DNA of 64,000 bases from Proteobacteria bacterium SG_bin9 (GTDB taxonomy: Bacteria; Pseudomonadota; Alphaproteobacteria; Rhizobiales; Xanthobacteraceae): positions 26,258-90,257 of the forward strand of contig LWDM01000073.1 in the NCBI GenBank assembly GCA_002083525.1. The letters run 5' to 3'. The notes beneath the pieces were generated by a model. The model ran no database searches, was not told the origin of the DNA, and saw nothing but the letters and a program-made list of their open reading frames with translations. Made by a program: the position numbers and the translations under genes. Below are positions 1-9,704 of this stretch, in pieces (within the stretch, counting starts at the first letter, position 1; each line of letters starts with the position of its first letter).

Positions 1-1
1 G

Positions 2-1471
2 CGCGGCCAGCGCGTGGTGCTGCTCGACGACGCCGACCGGATCGGCGAGGGCTCGCGCGCGATCTGTTTCTCGAAGCGCTCGCTGGAGTACTGGGACCGG
101 CTCGGGGTCGGCCAGCGCATGGTCGACAAGGGCGTGGTGTGGAAGGTCGGCAAGATCTTTTCGCGCGACGCGTTGCTCTATCAATTCGATCTGCTGCCGG
201 AGCCGGGTCACAAGCGGCCGGCGTTCATCAATCTGCAGCAGTATTACGCCGAGGCGTTTCTGGCCGATCGCACCGCGGATTTTCCGCTGATCGATCTGCG
301 CTGGAGCAACAAGGTCACGGCGCTCGACAGGCATAACGATCACTGCGCGCTGACCATCGAGACGCCGGACGGACCTTATCGTCTTTCCGCAAGCTATGTC
401 GTGGCGTGCGACGGCGCGCGCTCCGCGCTGCGCGGCATGGTCGGTGCCGATTTCGAAGGGCAGGCGTTCGAGGATCAGTTCCTGATCGCCGATGTGAAGA
501 TGACCGCTGAGTTTCCGACCGAGCGCTGGTTCTGGTTCGATCCGCCGTTCCACTCCGGCCGCTCGGCGCTGCTGCATAAGCAACCCGACGATATCTGGCG
601 TATCGACCTGCAACTGTCGCGCGACGCCGATCCGGCGGTCGAGCGGCAGCCGGAGAACGTTCGTCCGCGCATCGAGCGGATGCTGGGTCATGGCAACTTC
701 GAGTTCGAGTGGATTTCGCTCTATCGCTTCCACTGCCGCCGCATGCGGCGCTTCGTGCATGACCGCGTGATCTTCGCCGGCGATTCCGCCCATCAAGTGT
801 CGCCGTTCGGCGCACGCGGCGCGAACTCGGGCCTTGAAGACGCGGAAAACCTCGCGTGGAAGCTCGTGCGTGTGCTGCGCGGCGACGCGCCTGAGCAGTT
901 GCTGGAGAGCTACAACATCGAGCGCAGCGCCGCCGCCGACGAGAATATCCGCGAGTCGACCCGCTCCACCGACTTCATGGCGCCGGTGAGTGCGCAGGAA
1001 GCGCGCATGCGGCAGGCGGTGCTGGCGCTCGCCAAGGACACCGAGTTCGCTAAGCGCATGGTCAATGGCGGCAGACTTTCCGTGCCGTCGGTCTATGCCA
1101 CGCCGCTGTCGACGCCCGACGCAGACGCTTGGGTGGGCGGCCTGCCGCCGGGAGCTTCACTCGCCGACGCGCCGCTGCGGGATGGCGGCAAGCACGTTTA
1201 TCTCAGCGAGGCATTCGCGGCGGATCGCCATCGTTTCGCGCTGCTGCAGTTTGCCAACGGCGCGCCGGTGCAAACCGATGCCGATGTGCGCCGCATTCAG
1301 ATTGGCGGCGATGGCCTCGGCGATGCTGAGGGGCTTGCGGCGAAACGTTACGATGCGTCGCCCGGCGCGGCCTATCTGCTGCGGCCGGATGGTTATGTCG
1401 CCGCGCGCTTCCGCCATCCGTCACGTGAATCGATTGCGGCGGCGCTGAAGCGCGCGAACGGCCTGCAGTGA
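2..1471 (+). CDS. FAD-dependent aromatic monooxygenase (MhpA/phenol hydroxylase type), 5' end cut by window
   Basis: Flavin hydroxylase that probably adds a hydroxyl group to a phenolic acid using NAD(P)H and O2. The reading frame is open to the window edge and lacks the N-terminal GxGxxG FAD motif, so the true start lies upstream. Visible are the second FAD motif (GDSAHQVSPFGARG, about residue 260) and a C-terminal thioredoxin-like domain typical of the phenol hydroxylase/MhpA group. It is followed with almost no gap by the DUF2783 gene, then a metallo-hydrolase and homogentisate dioxygenase. That context suggests it makes a ring-cleavage substrate, for example homogentisate from 3-hydroxyphenylacetate. 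The substrate is inference. Confidence 0.85.
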   Translation, partial: RGQRVVLLDDADRIGEGSRAICFSKRSLEYWDRLGVGQRMVDKGVVWKVGKIFSRDALLYQFDLLPEPGHKRPAFINLQQYYAEAFLADRTADFPLIDLRWSNKVTALDRHNDHCALTIETPDGPYRLSASYVVACDGARSALRGMVGADFEGQAFEDQFLIADVKMTAEFPTERWFWFDPPFHSGRSALLHKQPDDIWRIDLQLSRDADPAVERQPENVRPRIERMLGHGNFEFEWISLYRFHCRRMRRFVHDRVIFAGDSAHQVSPFGARGANSGLEDAENLAWKLVRVLRGDAPEQLLESYNIERSAAADENIRESTRSTDFMAPVSAQEARMRQAVLALAKDTEFAKRMVNGGRLSVPSVYATPLSTPDADAWVGGLPPGASLADAPLRDGGKHVYLSEAFAADRHRFALLQFANGAPVQTDADVRRIQIGGDGLGDAEGLAAKRYDASPGAAYLLRPDGYVAARFRHPSRESIAAALKRANGLQ

Positions 1472-1478
1472 GGTGCCG

Positions 1479-1679
1479 ATGAAGCTGTCCACCAGTTCAA
1501 ACTTTGCCAAGCCCGACGATGCGTTTCGCACGATCGTCGAGGCGCATCGCGGCTTGCAGGATTCGGCGAGCCACGCACTCGATACGGCGCTGGTGCTTAT
1601 CCTCGCCAATCACATCGGCGATCTCGATGTGCTGAACGAAGCGATTGCGCTGGCGAAAACCCGGCTGGCGGATGCGTAA
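1479..1679 (+). CDS. DUF2783 small protein
   Basis: A 66-residue cytoplasmic protein resembling DUF2783, with the recognisable core ILANHIGD. The function is unknown. A GTG at 1473 is also in frame, but the ATG at 1479 starts with the family-like MKLSTSSNF and is preferred. It sits between the monooxygenase (stop at 1471) and the metallo-hydrolase, an arrangement I recall from related genomes, so it may support the monooxygenase. No membrane segment or signal peptide is visible. Confidence 0.75.
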   Translation: MKLSTSSNFAKPDDAFRTIVEAHRGLQDSASHALDTALVLILANHIGDLDVLNEAIALAKTRLADA

Positions 1680-1702
1680 GCGAATACTGTGAAGGAAAGA
1701 CA

Positions 1703-2668
1703 ATGAACACGGCAACGACTAAGGGCTTCGCATCGACCGGCGACCTGACCGAAAAAAAGATCACGTTCTCCGAGATCGGTCCCGATCTCTATGCGTTCAC
1801 GGCCGAAGGCGATCCGAACTCGGCCATCATCGTCGGTGAGGACGGCTGTCTCGTGTTCGACGCACAGGCGACTCCGGCGATGGCCAACAGCGTCATCGAG
1901 CGCGTGCGCAAGGTCACCGATCAGCCGATCAAATATGTGGTGCTGTCGCACTATCACGCGGTACGCGTGCTCGGCGCGTCGGCCTACAACGCCGACGGCA
2001 TCGTCGCATCCGCCGAAACCTATCGCCTGATCGAAGAACGCGGCCAGCAGGATTGGGATTCCGAATATGGCCGTTTCCCAAGGCTTTTTCGCGATGCCGA
2101 GAGCATTCCCGGCCTGACATGGCCGACGCTCACCTTCGAGCACGAGATGTCGATCTTCCTCGGCAAGCGCGAGGTGAAGCTGATTCATCTCGGCGCCGGG
2201 CACACCTCCGGCGACATCGTTGCCTGGGTGCCGGATGCGGAGGTGATGTTTTCCGGCGATCTCGTCGAATATCACTCGGCCTGTTACTGCGGCGATGCGC
2301 ACCTGCGCGAGTGGCCGATGACGCTCAACGAAATCCGCTCCTTCAATCCAAGATCGATCGCGCCCGGCCGTGGCGATGCGTTGAAGGGGAAGGGCGTGGT
2401 GAATGAAGCGATCGCCATGACGCGCGACTTTGTCACCTCACTCTACGGCGCGGCGGAACAGTCGGTCGCCAAGGGACATAGTCTGAAAGATACGGTTGCC
2501 GCGACGCGCGCGGTGATGGACCCGAAGTTCTCCTCGTTTGCCATCTACGAACACTGCCTGCCGTTCAACGTGTCGCGCGCCTTCGACGAAGCATCCGGCA
2601 TCGACGATCCGGTGATCTGGACCGCCGAGCGCGACCGCGAAATGTGGGCCGCCATTCAGGGAGGTTGA
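1703..2668 (+). CDS. Metallo-beta-lactamase-fold hydrolase with degenerate HxHxDH motif
   Basis: A 321-residue cytoplasmic protein of the metallo-beta-lactamase fold, preceded by a good ribosome site (GAAGGAAAG). The usual zinc motif HxHxDH reads HYHAVR near residue 76, so the Asp and third His are replaced by Val and Arg. The downstream His (GAGHTSGD) and Asp (FSGDLVEYH) remain. It may therefore bind one metal, or use a different metal or none. It lies 2 bp before hmgA and is surely co-transcribed with the aromatic degradation genes. It may act on a lactone or thioester intermediate, but this is not shown. Confidence 0.8.
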   Translation: MNTATTKGFASTGDLTEKKITFSEIGPDLYAFTAEGDPNSAIIVGEDGCLVFDAQATPAMANSVIERVRKVTDQPIKYVVLSHYHAVRVLGASAYNADGIVASAETYRLIEERGQQDWDSEYGRFPRLFRDAESIPGLTWPTLTFEHEMSIFLGKREVKLIHLGAGHTSGDIVAWVPDAEVMFSGDLVEYHSACYCGDAHLREWPMTLNEIRSFNPRSIAPGRGDALKGKGVVNEAIAMTRDFVTSLYGAAEQSVAKGHSLKDTVAATRAVMDPKFSSFAIYEHCLPFNVSRAFDEASGIDDPVIWTAERDREMWAAIQGG

Positions 2669-2670
2669 TC

Positions 2671-4014
2671 ATGAACGTCACAGCACCCGGACTGATCACC
2701 AGTAACCAGACCGGCGTCACGCCCGGCTACATGTCCGGCTTCGGCAACAGTTTCGAGACCGAGGCGCTGCCCGGCGCGCTGCCGATCGGCCGCAACTCGC
2801 CGCAGCAATGCGCGTATGGCCTTTACGCCGAGCAGCTCTCGGGCTCGCCGTTCACCGCGCCGCGCGGCACCAACGAGCGCTCGTGGCTCTATCGTATTCG
2901 CCCGTCGGTGCTGCACTCGGGCCGCTTCACGAAAACCGACAAGCGGCTGTGGCGCACGGCGCCGTGCCTCGAGGCCGATATTCCGATCGCTCAGATGCGC
3001 TGGGATCCGGCGCCGATCCCGAAGGAAGACGTCACCTTCCTGCAGGGCATCCAGACCATCACCACCGCCGGCGACGCGTCGGCGCAGTCGGGCATGGCGG
3101 GGCACATTTATCTGATCACCAAATCGATGGTCGATCAGCACTTCTATAATGCCGACGGCGAACTGCTGTTCGTGCCGCAACAGGGAAGCCTGCGCTTCGT
3201 CACCGAGTTCGGCGTCATCGACATCGAGCCGCAGGAAATCGCGGTCATTCCGCGCGGCGTCAAGTTCCGGGTCGAATTGCTCGGCGGTCCGGCGCGCGGC
3301 TATCTCTGCGAGAACTATGGTGGCGCGCTGACGTTGCCGGAGCGCGGCCCGATCGGCGCAAACTGCCTCGCCAACGCGCGCGACTTTCTCACCCCCGTTG
3401 CCGCGTATGAAGAGAAGGACACGCCCACCGAACTCTATGTGAAGTGGGGCGGCGAACTCTACGTGACCCAGCTCGGCCATTCGCCGATCGATGTGGTGGC
3501 GTGGCACGGCAACTACGCGCCGTACAAATATGATCTGCGAACATTCTCGCCGGTCGGCGCGATCAGCTTCGATCATCCCGATCCGTCGATCTACACCGTG
3601 CTGACCTCGCCGTCCGAGACGGCAGGCACCGCGAACATCGACTTCGTCATCTTCCCGGAGCGCTGGTCGGTCGCCGACAACACCTTCCGCCCGCCCTGGT
3701 ACCACATGAACATCATGTCGGAGTTCATGGGCCTGATCTGCGGCGTCTATGATGCGCGGCCGGAGGGCTTCACGCCCGGCGGCATCAGCCTGCACAACTG
3801 CATGCTGCCGCACGGGCCGGATCAGCAGGCGTTCGATCACGCCAGCAATGTCGAGCTGAAGCCGGTGAAGATGACGGGCTCGGTCGCCTTCATGTTCGAG
3901 ACGCGTTTTCCGCAGCGGGTGACGGCGCACGGCGCATCGACGCCGACGCTCCAGAGCAATTACGCGGATTGCTGGAGCGGACTGCAGAAGCGGTTCGATC
4001 CCGGCAGGCGGTAA
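2671..4014 (+). CDS. hmgA: Homogentisate 1,2-dioxygenase
   Basis: Opens the ring of homogentisate to maleylacetoacetate in tyrosine/phenylalanine and hydroxyphenylacetate degradation, using a mononuclear Fe(II). The 447-residue length fits the family. Recognisable blocks are MSGFGNSFETEALPGALP at the N-terminus, HGNYAPYKYDL, and WYHMNIMSEFMG, which carries the iron-binding His and Glu. An in-frame start at 2644 lies inside the previous gene. The ATG at 2671 has GGGAGG eight bases upstream and gives the normal N-terminus. The next two pathway enzymes (isomerase and fumarylacetoacetase) are not in this window. Confidence 0.96.
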   Translation: MNVTAPGLITSNQTGVTPGYMSGFGNSFETEALPGALPIGRNSPQQCAYGLYAEQLSGSPFTAPRGTNERSWLYRIRPSVLHSGRFTKTDKRLWRTAPCLEADIPIAQMRWDPAPIPKEDVTFLQGIQTITTAGDASAQSGMAGHIYLITKSMVDQHFYNADGELLFVPQQGSLRFVTEFGVIDIEPQEIAVIPRGVKFRVELLGGPARGYLCENYGGALTLPERGPIGANCLANARDFLTPVAAYEEKDTPTELYVKWGGELYVTQLGHSPIDVVAWHGNYAPYKYDLRTFSPVGAISFDHPDPSIYTVLTSPSETAGTANIDFVIFPERWSVADNTFRPPWYHMNIMSEFMGLICGVYDARPEGFTPGGISLHNCMLPHGPDQQAFDHASNVELKPVKMTGSVAFMFETRFPQRVTAHGASTPTLQSNYADCWSGLQKRFDPGRR

Positions 4015-4190
4015 GCCCCGAACCGCCTCGCTTCCTGGTTGCAGAATACCAAGATCGGCCTGCGGCGGCCCGTCGCGGACGGTTCCAGCGCGGCTCAAAC
4101 TGCGTTGGAGCATTAACGATTGCGACGGCGTGTCACACCCTGTGGAAAACTTTTCAGGCAAAAAATTTGCGTCGGAACAGTGGTTTAGCC

Positions 4191-4208
4191 GTGTCATCCG
4201 ACTGTCAC
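4191..4208 (+). promoter_or_regulatory. Pho box (PhoB binding site) upstream of pstS
   Basis: GTGTCAT at 4191-4197 and CTGTCAC at 4202-4208 form two direct heptamer repeats exactly 11 bp apart, the classic PhoB operator geometry. A possible -10 (CATAAA, 4217-4222) follows at the right distance. The site is about 100 bp upstream of pstS, whose operon ends with phoB, so phosphate starvation should switch it on autogenously. The rest of the 4015-4306 gap shows nothing else clear. Confidence 0.8.
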
Positions 4209-4306
4209 ATAACGATCATAAAACCGCAGTCGCCCACTCTTAACGAGTTTGGCGCGAAGCCTGTCCAATCGGGACCGGCTTATCCGCTTACGGATGGAGA
4301 AACCCC

Positions 4307-5320
4307 GTGAATTTCATCAAATCGCTCGTCGTTGCCGGCGCCGTCGCCGTTGCTTCGACTTCCGCTTTCGCTGCCGACATCACCGGCGCGGGCGCGACCT
4401 TCCCCTTCCCGGTGTATTCGAAGTGGGCTGACGCCTACAAGAAAGAGACCGGCAACGGCCTGAACTACCAGTCGATCGGCTCGGGCGCCGGCATCAAGCA
4501 GATCCAGGCCAAGACCGTGACCTTCGGTGCGACCGACGCGCCGCTCAAGGCCGAACAGCTCGAGAAGGACGGCCTGCTGCAGTGGCCGCAGGTGATGGGC
4601 GCGATCGTGCCGGTCATCAACGTCGAAGGCGTGAAGCCGGGCGAACTCGTGTTCTCGGGTGAAGTGCTTGCCAACATCTATCTCGGCAAGATCACCAAGT
4701 GGGACGACGAAGCCATCAAGAAGCTGAATCCGAAGCTCACGCTGCCGTCGTCGGCAATCGCCGTCGTGCGCCGCTCGGACGGTTCGGGCACCACCTTCAA
4801 CTTCACCGACTACCTCTCGAAGGTCAGCGCAGACTGGAAGTCCAAGGTCGGTTCGAACACCGCGGTCGAATGGCCGGTCGGCGTCGGCGCCAAGGGCAAC
4901 GAAGGCATTGCCGCCAACGTCGGTCAGACCAAGAACTCGATCGGCTACGTCGAGTATGCCTATGCCAAGCAGAACAAGCTGACGCACGCGGGCCTCATCA
5001 ACAAGGAAGGCAAGCCGATTCAGCCGACCATGGAAGCGTTCCAGGCTGCTGCCGCCAACGCCGACTGGGCGAAGTCGCCGGGTTACTACGTGATCCTCAC
5101 CGACCAGCCGGGCGAGAAGTCGTGGCCGATCACCGCCGCCACCTTCATCCTCATGCACAAGGTCCCGACCGACAAGGCTGCGTCGGCTGAAGCCATCAAG
5201 TTCTTCAAGTGGTCGTTCGAGAAGGGCGACAAGATGGCTGAAGACCTCGACTACATCCCGATGCCGGACTCGGTCGTCAAGCTGATCGAGAAGACCTGGA
5301 CCGCGGACATCAAGTCGTAA
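4307..5320 (+). CDS. pstS: Phosphate ABC transporter substrate-binding protein PstS
   Basis: Periplasmic phosphate receptor of the high-affinity Pst importer. A Sec signal peptide ends at about residue 22 (STSAFA then ADITGAG). The mature protein has the family blocks GAGATFPFPVYSKW, SGAGIKQI and RRSDGSGTTFNF, which form the phosphate-binding pocket. It starts with GTG at 4307, with GGAGA six bases upstream. It is the first gene behind the Pho box and is followed by a hairpin that should make it more abundant than the membrane subunits. Confidence 0.96.
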   Translation: MNFIKSLVVAGAVAVASTSAFAADITGAGATFPFPVYSKWADAYKKETGNGLNYQSIGSGAGIKQIQAKTVTFGATDAPLKAEQLEKDGLLQWPQVMGAIVPVINVEGVKPGELVFSGEVLANIYLGKITKWDDEAIKKLNPKLTLPSSAIAVVRRSDGSGTTFNFTDYLSKVSADWKSKVGSNTAVEWPVGVGAKGNEGIAANVGQTKNSIGYVEYAYAKQNKLTHAGLINKEGKPIQPTMEAFQAAAANADWAKSPGYYVILTDQPGEKSWPITAATFILMHKVPTDKAASAEAIKFFKWSFEKGDKMAEDLDYIPMPDSVVKLIEKTWTADIKS

Positions 5321-5330
5321 GCGTTGTGGC

Positions 5331-5359
5331 GGGGGAGAACATGGTTCTCCCCCGTTTTT
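5331..5359 (+). terminator. Hairpin with T run between pstS and pstC (leaky terminator)
   Basis: GGGGGAGAAC (5331-5340) and GTTCTCCCCC (5344-5353) form a perfect 10-bp stem with a 3-base loop, followed by G and five T residues. This is a textbook intrinsic terminator. Because pstC begins only 13 bases later with no obvious new promoter, it probably acts as a partial terminator or stabilises the pstS message, so that the binding protein is made in excess. Confidence 0.8.
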
Positions 5360-5372
5360 CTCTTCAGGCTGG

Positions 5373-6431
5373 ATGAGCGCACCGATGTCGAACGGAGCCG
5401 AAACGGCCGAAGCAGTCAGTAAGGGGGATGGCGTGGCAGACATCACAGCCGAAAATGCGTCGATGGGAACGGGAGTGTTCGACCGATCGAAGGCGCTGAG
5501 CGCCTTCAAGTTCGGCGACAGTCTTTTCTACTGGACCACCCGGTTTTGCGCGCTGGCAGTGCTGGCGATCCTTGGCGGCATCATTCTGTCGCTGATCGCA
5601 GGCGCCTGGCCCGCCATGAAAACCTACGGCTTCGAGTTCCTCTGGACGCAGCGCTGGGCGCCGTCCGCTTCGCCGCAGCCGATCCTCGGCGCGCTGGGAC
5701 CGGTCTACGGCACGCTGATTTCGTCGGTGATCGCGATGGCGATCGCCATCCCGGTCGGCCTCGGCATCGCGATCTTCCTGACCGAGCTGTGCCCGATGCC
5801 GCTGCGCCGCCCGATCGGCATTGCCATCGAGCTGCTCGCGGGCATCCCGTCGATCATCTACGGCATGTGGGGCTTCTTCGTCCTCGGCCCGTTCCTCGCC
5901 AACACCTTCCAGCCGTTCATGATCGGCATCTTTGAAGGTGTTCCCGTGCTCGGCGCGATCTTCGCCGGTCCGCCGTCGTATCTCAGCCTGTTCAACGCCT
6001 CGCTGATCCTGGCGATCATGGTGCTGCCGTTCATCACAGCGATCTCGCGCGACGTGTTCGAGACCGTGCCGCCGGTTCTGAAGGAAGCGGCCTATGGCAT
6101 CGGCTGCACGACCTGGGAAGTGGTCCGCCGCGTCGTCATTCCCTACACCCGGGTCGGTTTGATCGGCGGCGTCATGCTGGCGCTCGGCCGCGCGCTCGGC
6201 GAGACGATGGCCGTGACCTTCATCATCGGCAACTCGTTCCGCATCTCGTCCTCGCTGTTCGCGCCCGGCACCACGATCTCGGCCGCCATCGCCAGCGAAT
6301 TCGCGGAGAGCGACGGCCTGCATCAGTCGGCACTGATCCTGCTCGGCCTGCTGCTGTTCATTCTGACGTTCTTCGTGCTCGCAGCCGCGCGCCTCATGCT
6401 GATGCGCCTGAACAAGAAGGCGGGAGGCTAG
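5373..6431 (+). CDS. pstC: Phosphate ABC transporter permease PstC
   Basis: Inner-membrane permease subunit of the Pst importer, 352 residues. The cytoplasmic N-terminal stretch of about 50 residues is followed by hydrophobic segments, starting at FCALAVLAILGGIILSLI. The conserved ABC-coupling loop is present (KEAAYGIGCTTWEVVRRVVIP, then GRALGETMAVTF). It works with PstA as the membrane channel. The gap to pstA is two bases, and the pstA ribosome site lies inside the end of pstC. Confidence 0.95.
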   Translation: MSAPMSNGAETAEAVSKGDGVADITAENASMGTGVFDRSKALSAFKFGDSLFYWTTRFCALAVLAILGGIILSLIAGAWPAMKTYGFEFLWTQRWAPSASPQPILGALGPVYGTLISSVIAMAIAIPVGLGIAIFLTELCPMPLRRPIGIAIELLAGIPSIIYGMWGFFVLGPFLANTFQPFMIGIFEGVPVLGAIFAGPPSYLSLFNASLILAIMVLPFITAISRDVFETVPPVLKEAAYGIGCTTWEVVRRVVIPYTRVGLIGGVMLALGRALGETMAVTFIIGNSFRISSSLFAPGTTISAAIASEFAESDGLHQSALILLGLLLFILTFFVLAAARLMLMRLNKKAGG

Positions 6432-6433
6432 TC

Positions 6434-7290
6434 ATGAGCGAAACAACGATGAATCCGTTCTACGTTCGCCGCAAGCGCACCGACATCGTCATTCGCTTCC
6501 TGTGCCTCGGCGCAGCGTTGTTCGGCGTCACCTGGCTGGCACTGATCCTGTTCACGCTGTTCTACAACGGCCTGACCGGACTGAACCTGCAAGTCTTCAC
6601 CGAAATGACGCCGCCGCCGGGATCGAACTCCGGCGGTCTGCTCAACGCCATCGTCGGCTCGGTCATCATGACCTTCATCGGCGTCGGCGTCGGCGCCCCG
6701 ATCGGCCTGTTCGCCGGCACCTACCTCGCCGAGTACGGCCGTCACGACAAGCTGACCTCGGTGGTGCGCTTCATCAACGACATTCTGCTGAGCGCGCCGT
6801 CGATCATCATCGGTCTCTTCGTTTACGGTGCGATCGTCGTGCCGATGGGCGGCTTCTCGGCCATCGCCGGTGCGCTGGCGCTGGCGGTCATCGTGATCCC
6901 GGTCGTGGTCCGCACCACCGAAGACATGTTGCTGCTGGTGCCGAACCCGCTGCGCGAAGCCGCGTCCGCTCTCGGCCTGCCGCGCTCGCTGGTCATCAAG
7001 CGCGTCGCCTACAAAGCCGCCCGCTCGGGTCTGATCACCGGCGTGCTGCTGGCGACCGCGCGTGTCGCCGGTGAAACCGCGCCGCTGCTGTTCACGGCGC
7101 TGAGCAACCAGTTCTTCAATCTCGACCTGACCAAGACGATGGCCAACCTGCCGGTGACCATCAACAACTTCGTGCAGTCCCCTTACGAATACTGGAAGCA
7201 GCTCGCCTGGGCCGGCGCACTGCTGATTACCCTGACCGTGCTCGCCCTTAACATCGGCGCACGGCTTCTCGTGGCCGAGAGGACAAAATC

Positions 7291-7294
<4 letters not shown>
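6434..7294 (+). CDS. pstA: Phosphate ABC transporter permease PstA
   Basis: Second membrane subunit of the Pst importer, 286 residues, with about six hydrophobic segments. The coupling loop is REAASALGLPRSLVIKRVAY, followed by ATARVAGETAPLLFTA, both characteristic of PstA. GGGAGG within the last codons of pstC serves as its ribosome site. Its stop overlaps the pstB start (ATGA at 7291), indicating translational coupling. Confidence 0.95.
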
Positions 7295-8112
<818 letters not shown>

Positions 8113-8132
8113 CGCCGCCGCCCCCGAGGAGA

Positions 8133-8855
8133 ATGGAAATGGCTTTCGAACACACTGCCAAGGCTTTCGACATCGACCTGCAGGAATTGACCCGGTTGGT
8201 CGCGGAAATGGGCGGCCTCGCCGAACGGCAAATCACCGAGTCGGTCGATTCGATCATCCGCCGCGACGCAACGCTCGGCGCCCGCGTCGTTGCAGCCGAT
8301 CTCGAGATCGACAAGCTGCAGCACAAGATCGAGGAACTTGCGGTGCAGACGATCGCCCGGCGTCAGCCGATGGCGGTGGACCTGCGCGAGATCGTCGGCG
8401 CGCTGCGCGTCGCAACCGACCTCGAGCGGATCGGCGACCTCGCCAAGAACATCGGCAAGCGCGTCTCCGCGATCGACAGCGATTTCCATCCGCTGAAGCT
8501 GATCCGCGGCCTCGAGCACATGACCGACCTCGTCCAGTCGCAGGTCAAGGCCGTGCTCGACGCCTACGCCGCCCATGACGTGCCGGCGGCGATGAACGTC
8601 TGGAAGAGCGACGAGGAAGTGGACGCGATCTGCACCTCGTTGTTCCGGGAACTCCTGACCTATATGATGGAGGACCCGCGGAACATCGGATTCTGTATCC
8701 ACCTGATGTTCTGTGCCAAGAACATCGAGCGAATCGGCGATCATGCCACCAACATCGCCGAGACCGTGCTCTACATGGTCGAGGGTCAACAGATGACCGA
8801 TCAACGCCCGAAGGGCGACATGACCAACTTCGCCGCGGCGATGCCCGGAAACTGA
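8133..8855 (+). CDS. phoU: Phosphate signalling regulator PhoU
   Basis: Cytoplasmic all-helical protein of 240 residues made of two PhoU repeats. It relays the state of the Pst transporter to the PhoR/PhoB pair and restrains PhoB when phosphate is ample. Each repeat carries the metal-binding type motif (ATDLERIGDLAKN and KNIERIGDHATN). Two ATG codons (8133 and 8139) follow the GAGGAG site. The second has more normal spacing, so the protein may be two residues shorter. Confidence 0.96.
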   Translation: MEMAFEHTAKAFDIDLQELTRLVAEMGGLAERQITESVDSIIRRDATLGARVVAADLEIDKLQHKIEELAVQTIARRQPMAVDLREIVGALRVATDLERIGDLAKNIGKRVSAIDSDFHPLKLIRGLEHMTDLVQSQVKAVLDAYAAHDVPAAMNVWKSDEEVDAICTSLFRELLTYMMEDPRNIGFCIHLMFCAKNIERIGDHATNIAETVLYMVEGQQMTDQRPKGDMTNFAAAMPGN

Positions 8856-8868
8856 GGGTGGAGCGAAC

Positions 8869-9570
8869 ATGAGCGCCCGCATTATGGTTGTCGAGGACGA
8901 AGAGGCCCTGACAACGCTGTTGCGTTATAATCTGGATACGGAAGGCTACGAGGTCGAGACGGTTGCACGCGGTGACGACGCCGACACCCGGCTGAAGGAG
9001 CGCATTCCCGACCTGATCGTGCTGGACTGGATGCTGCCGGGCTTGTCCGGCATCGAGCTCTGCCGCCGTCTGCGGGCGCGTCCGGAGACCAAGCAGCTTC
9101 CGATCATCATGCTGACGGCACGCGGCGAAGAGAGCGAACGCGTGCGAGGCCTCGCGACCGGCGCTGACGATTACATCGTCAAACCGTTCTCGGTGCCCGA
9201 ACTGCTCGCCCGCGTCCGCGGCCTGCTGCGCCGGGCAAGTCCGGAGCGGCTCGCCACCATTCTCTCGTACGGCGACATCGAGCTCGACCGCGACAAGCGC
9301 CGCGTGGCGCGTGCCGGCCGTGCGATCGATCTCGGCCCGACCGAATACCGGTTGCTCGAATTCTTCCTCGAACACCCGGGACGCGTTTTCAGCCGTGAGC
9401 AGCTGCTCGACGGTGTGTGGGGCCGCGACATCTATATCGACGAGCGCACGGTCGACGTTCACATCGGCCGTTTGCGCAAACTGCTGAACGATGGCGATGA
9501 GCCGGATCCGATCCGCACGGTGCGCGGTGCGGGTTACGCGCTCGACGACCGCTTCGAAAAGGCCGAATAG
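8869..9570 (+). CDS. phoB: Phosphate regulon response regulator PhoB
   Basis: OmpR-family transcription activator. The receiver domain (residues about 4-120) has acidic pocket ED at 9-10, phosphoacceptor Asp53 (VLDWMLPG), LTARG and Lys in YIVKPF. The C-terminal winged helix (about 135-228) ends with TVDVHIGRLRKLL and TVRGAGYAL. GGAG precedes the ATG. The cognate kinase gene phoR is not directly upstream of pstS and is not in the window, so it must lie elsewhere. Confidence 0.96.
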   Translation: MSARIMVVEDEEALTTLLRYNLDTEGYEVETVARGDDADTRLKERIPDLIVLDWMLPGLSGIELCRRLRARPETKQLPIIMLTARGEESERVRGLATGADDYIVKPFSVPELLARVRGLLRRASPERLATILSYGDIELDRDKRRVARAGRAIDLGPTEYRLLEFFLEHPGRVFSREQLLDGVWGRDIYIDERTVDVHIGRLRKLLNDGDEPDPIRTVRGAGYALDDRFEKAE

Positions 9571-9582
9571 CGGTATTTGGAA

Positions 9583-9623
9583 ACCCGGCTGCGACAGTCT
9601 GTCTGTTTGCAGACCGGGCTTTT
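9583..9623 (+). terminator. Possible terminator after phoB
   Basis: CCCGG-C-TGC near 9584-9592 can pair with GCAGACCGGG at 9609-9618, allowing one bulge, followed by CTTTT. The stem is imperfect and the loop is about 16 bases, so this is only a candidate end for the pst-pho operon. Confidence 0.35.
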
Positions 9624-9704
9624 CCCCGCAACTCCGTCAACTTTTTCCCGTATGTGTCATCGACGGGCTGCGGCAGGTTGTGGCCGGAGCGTCGGGACGC
9701 GACG

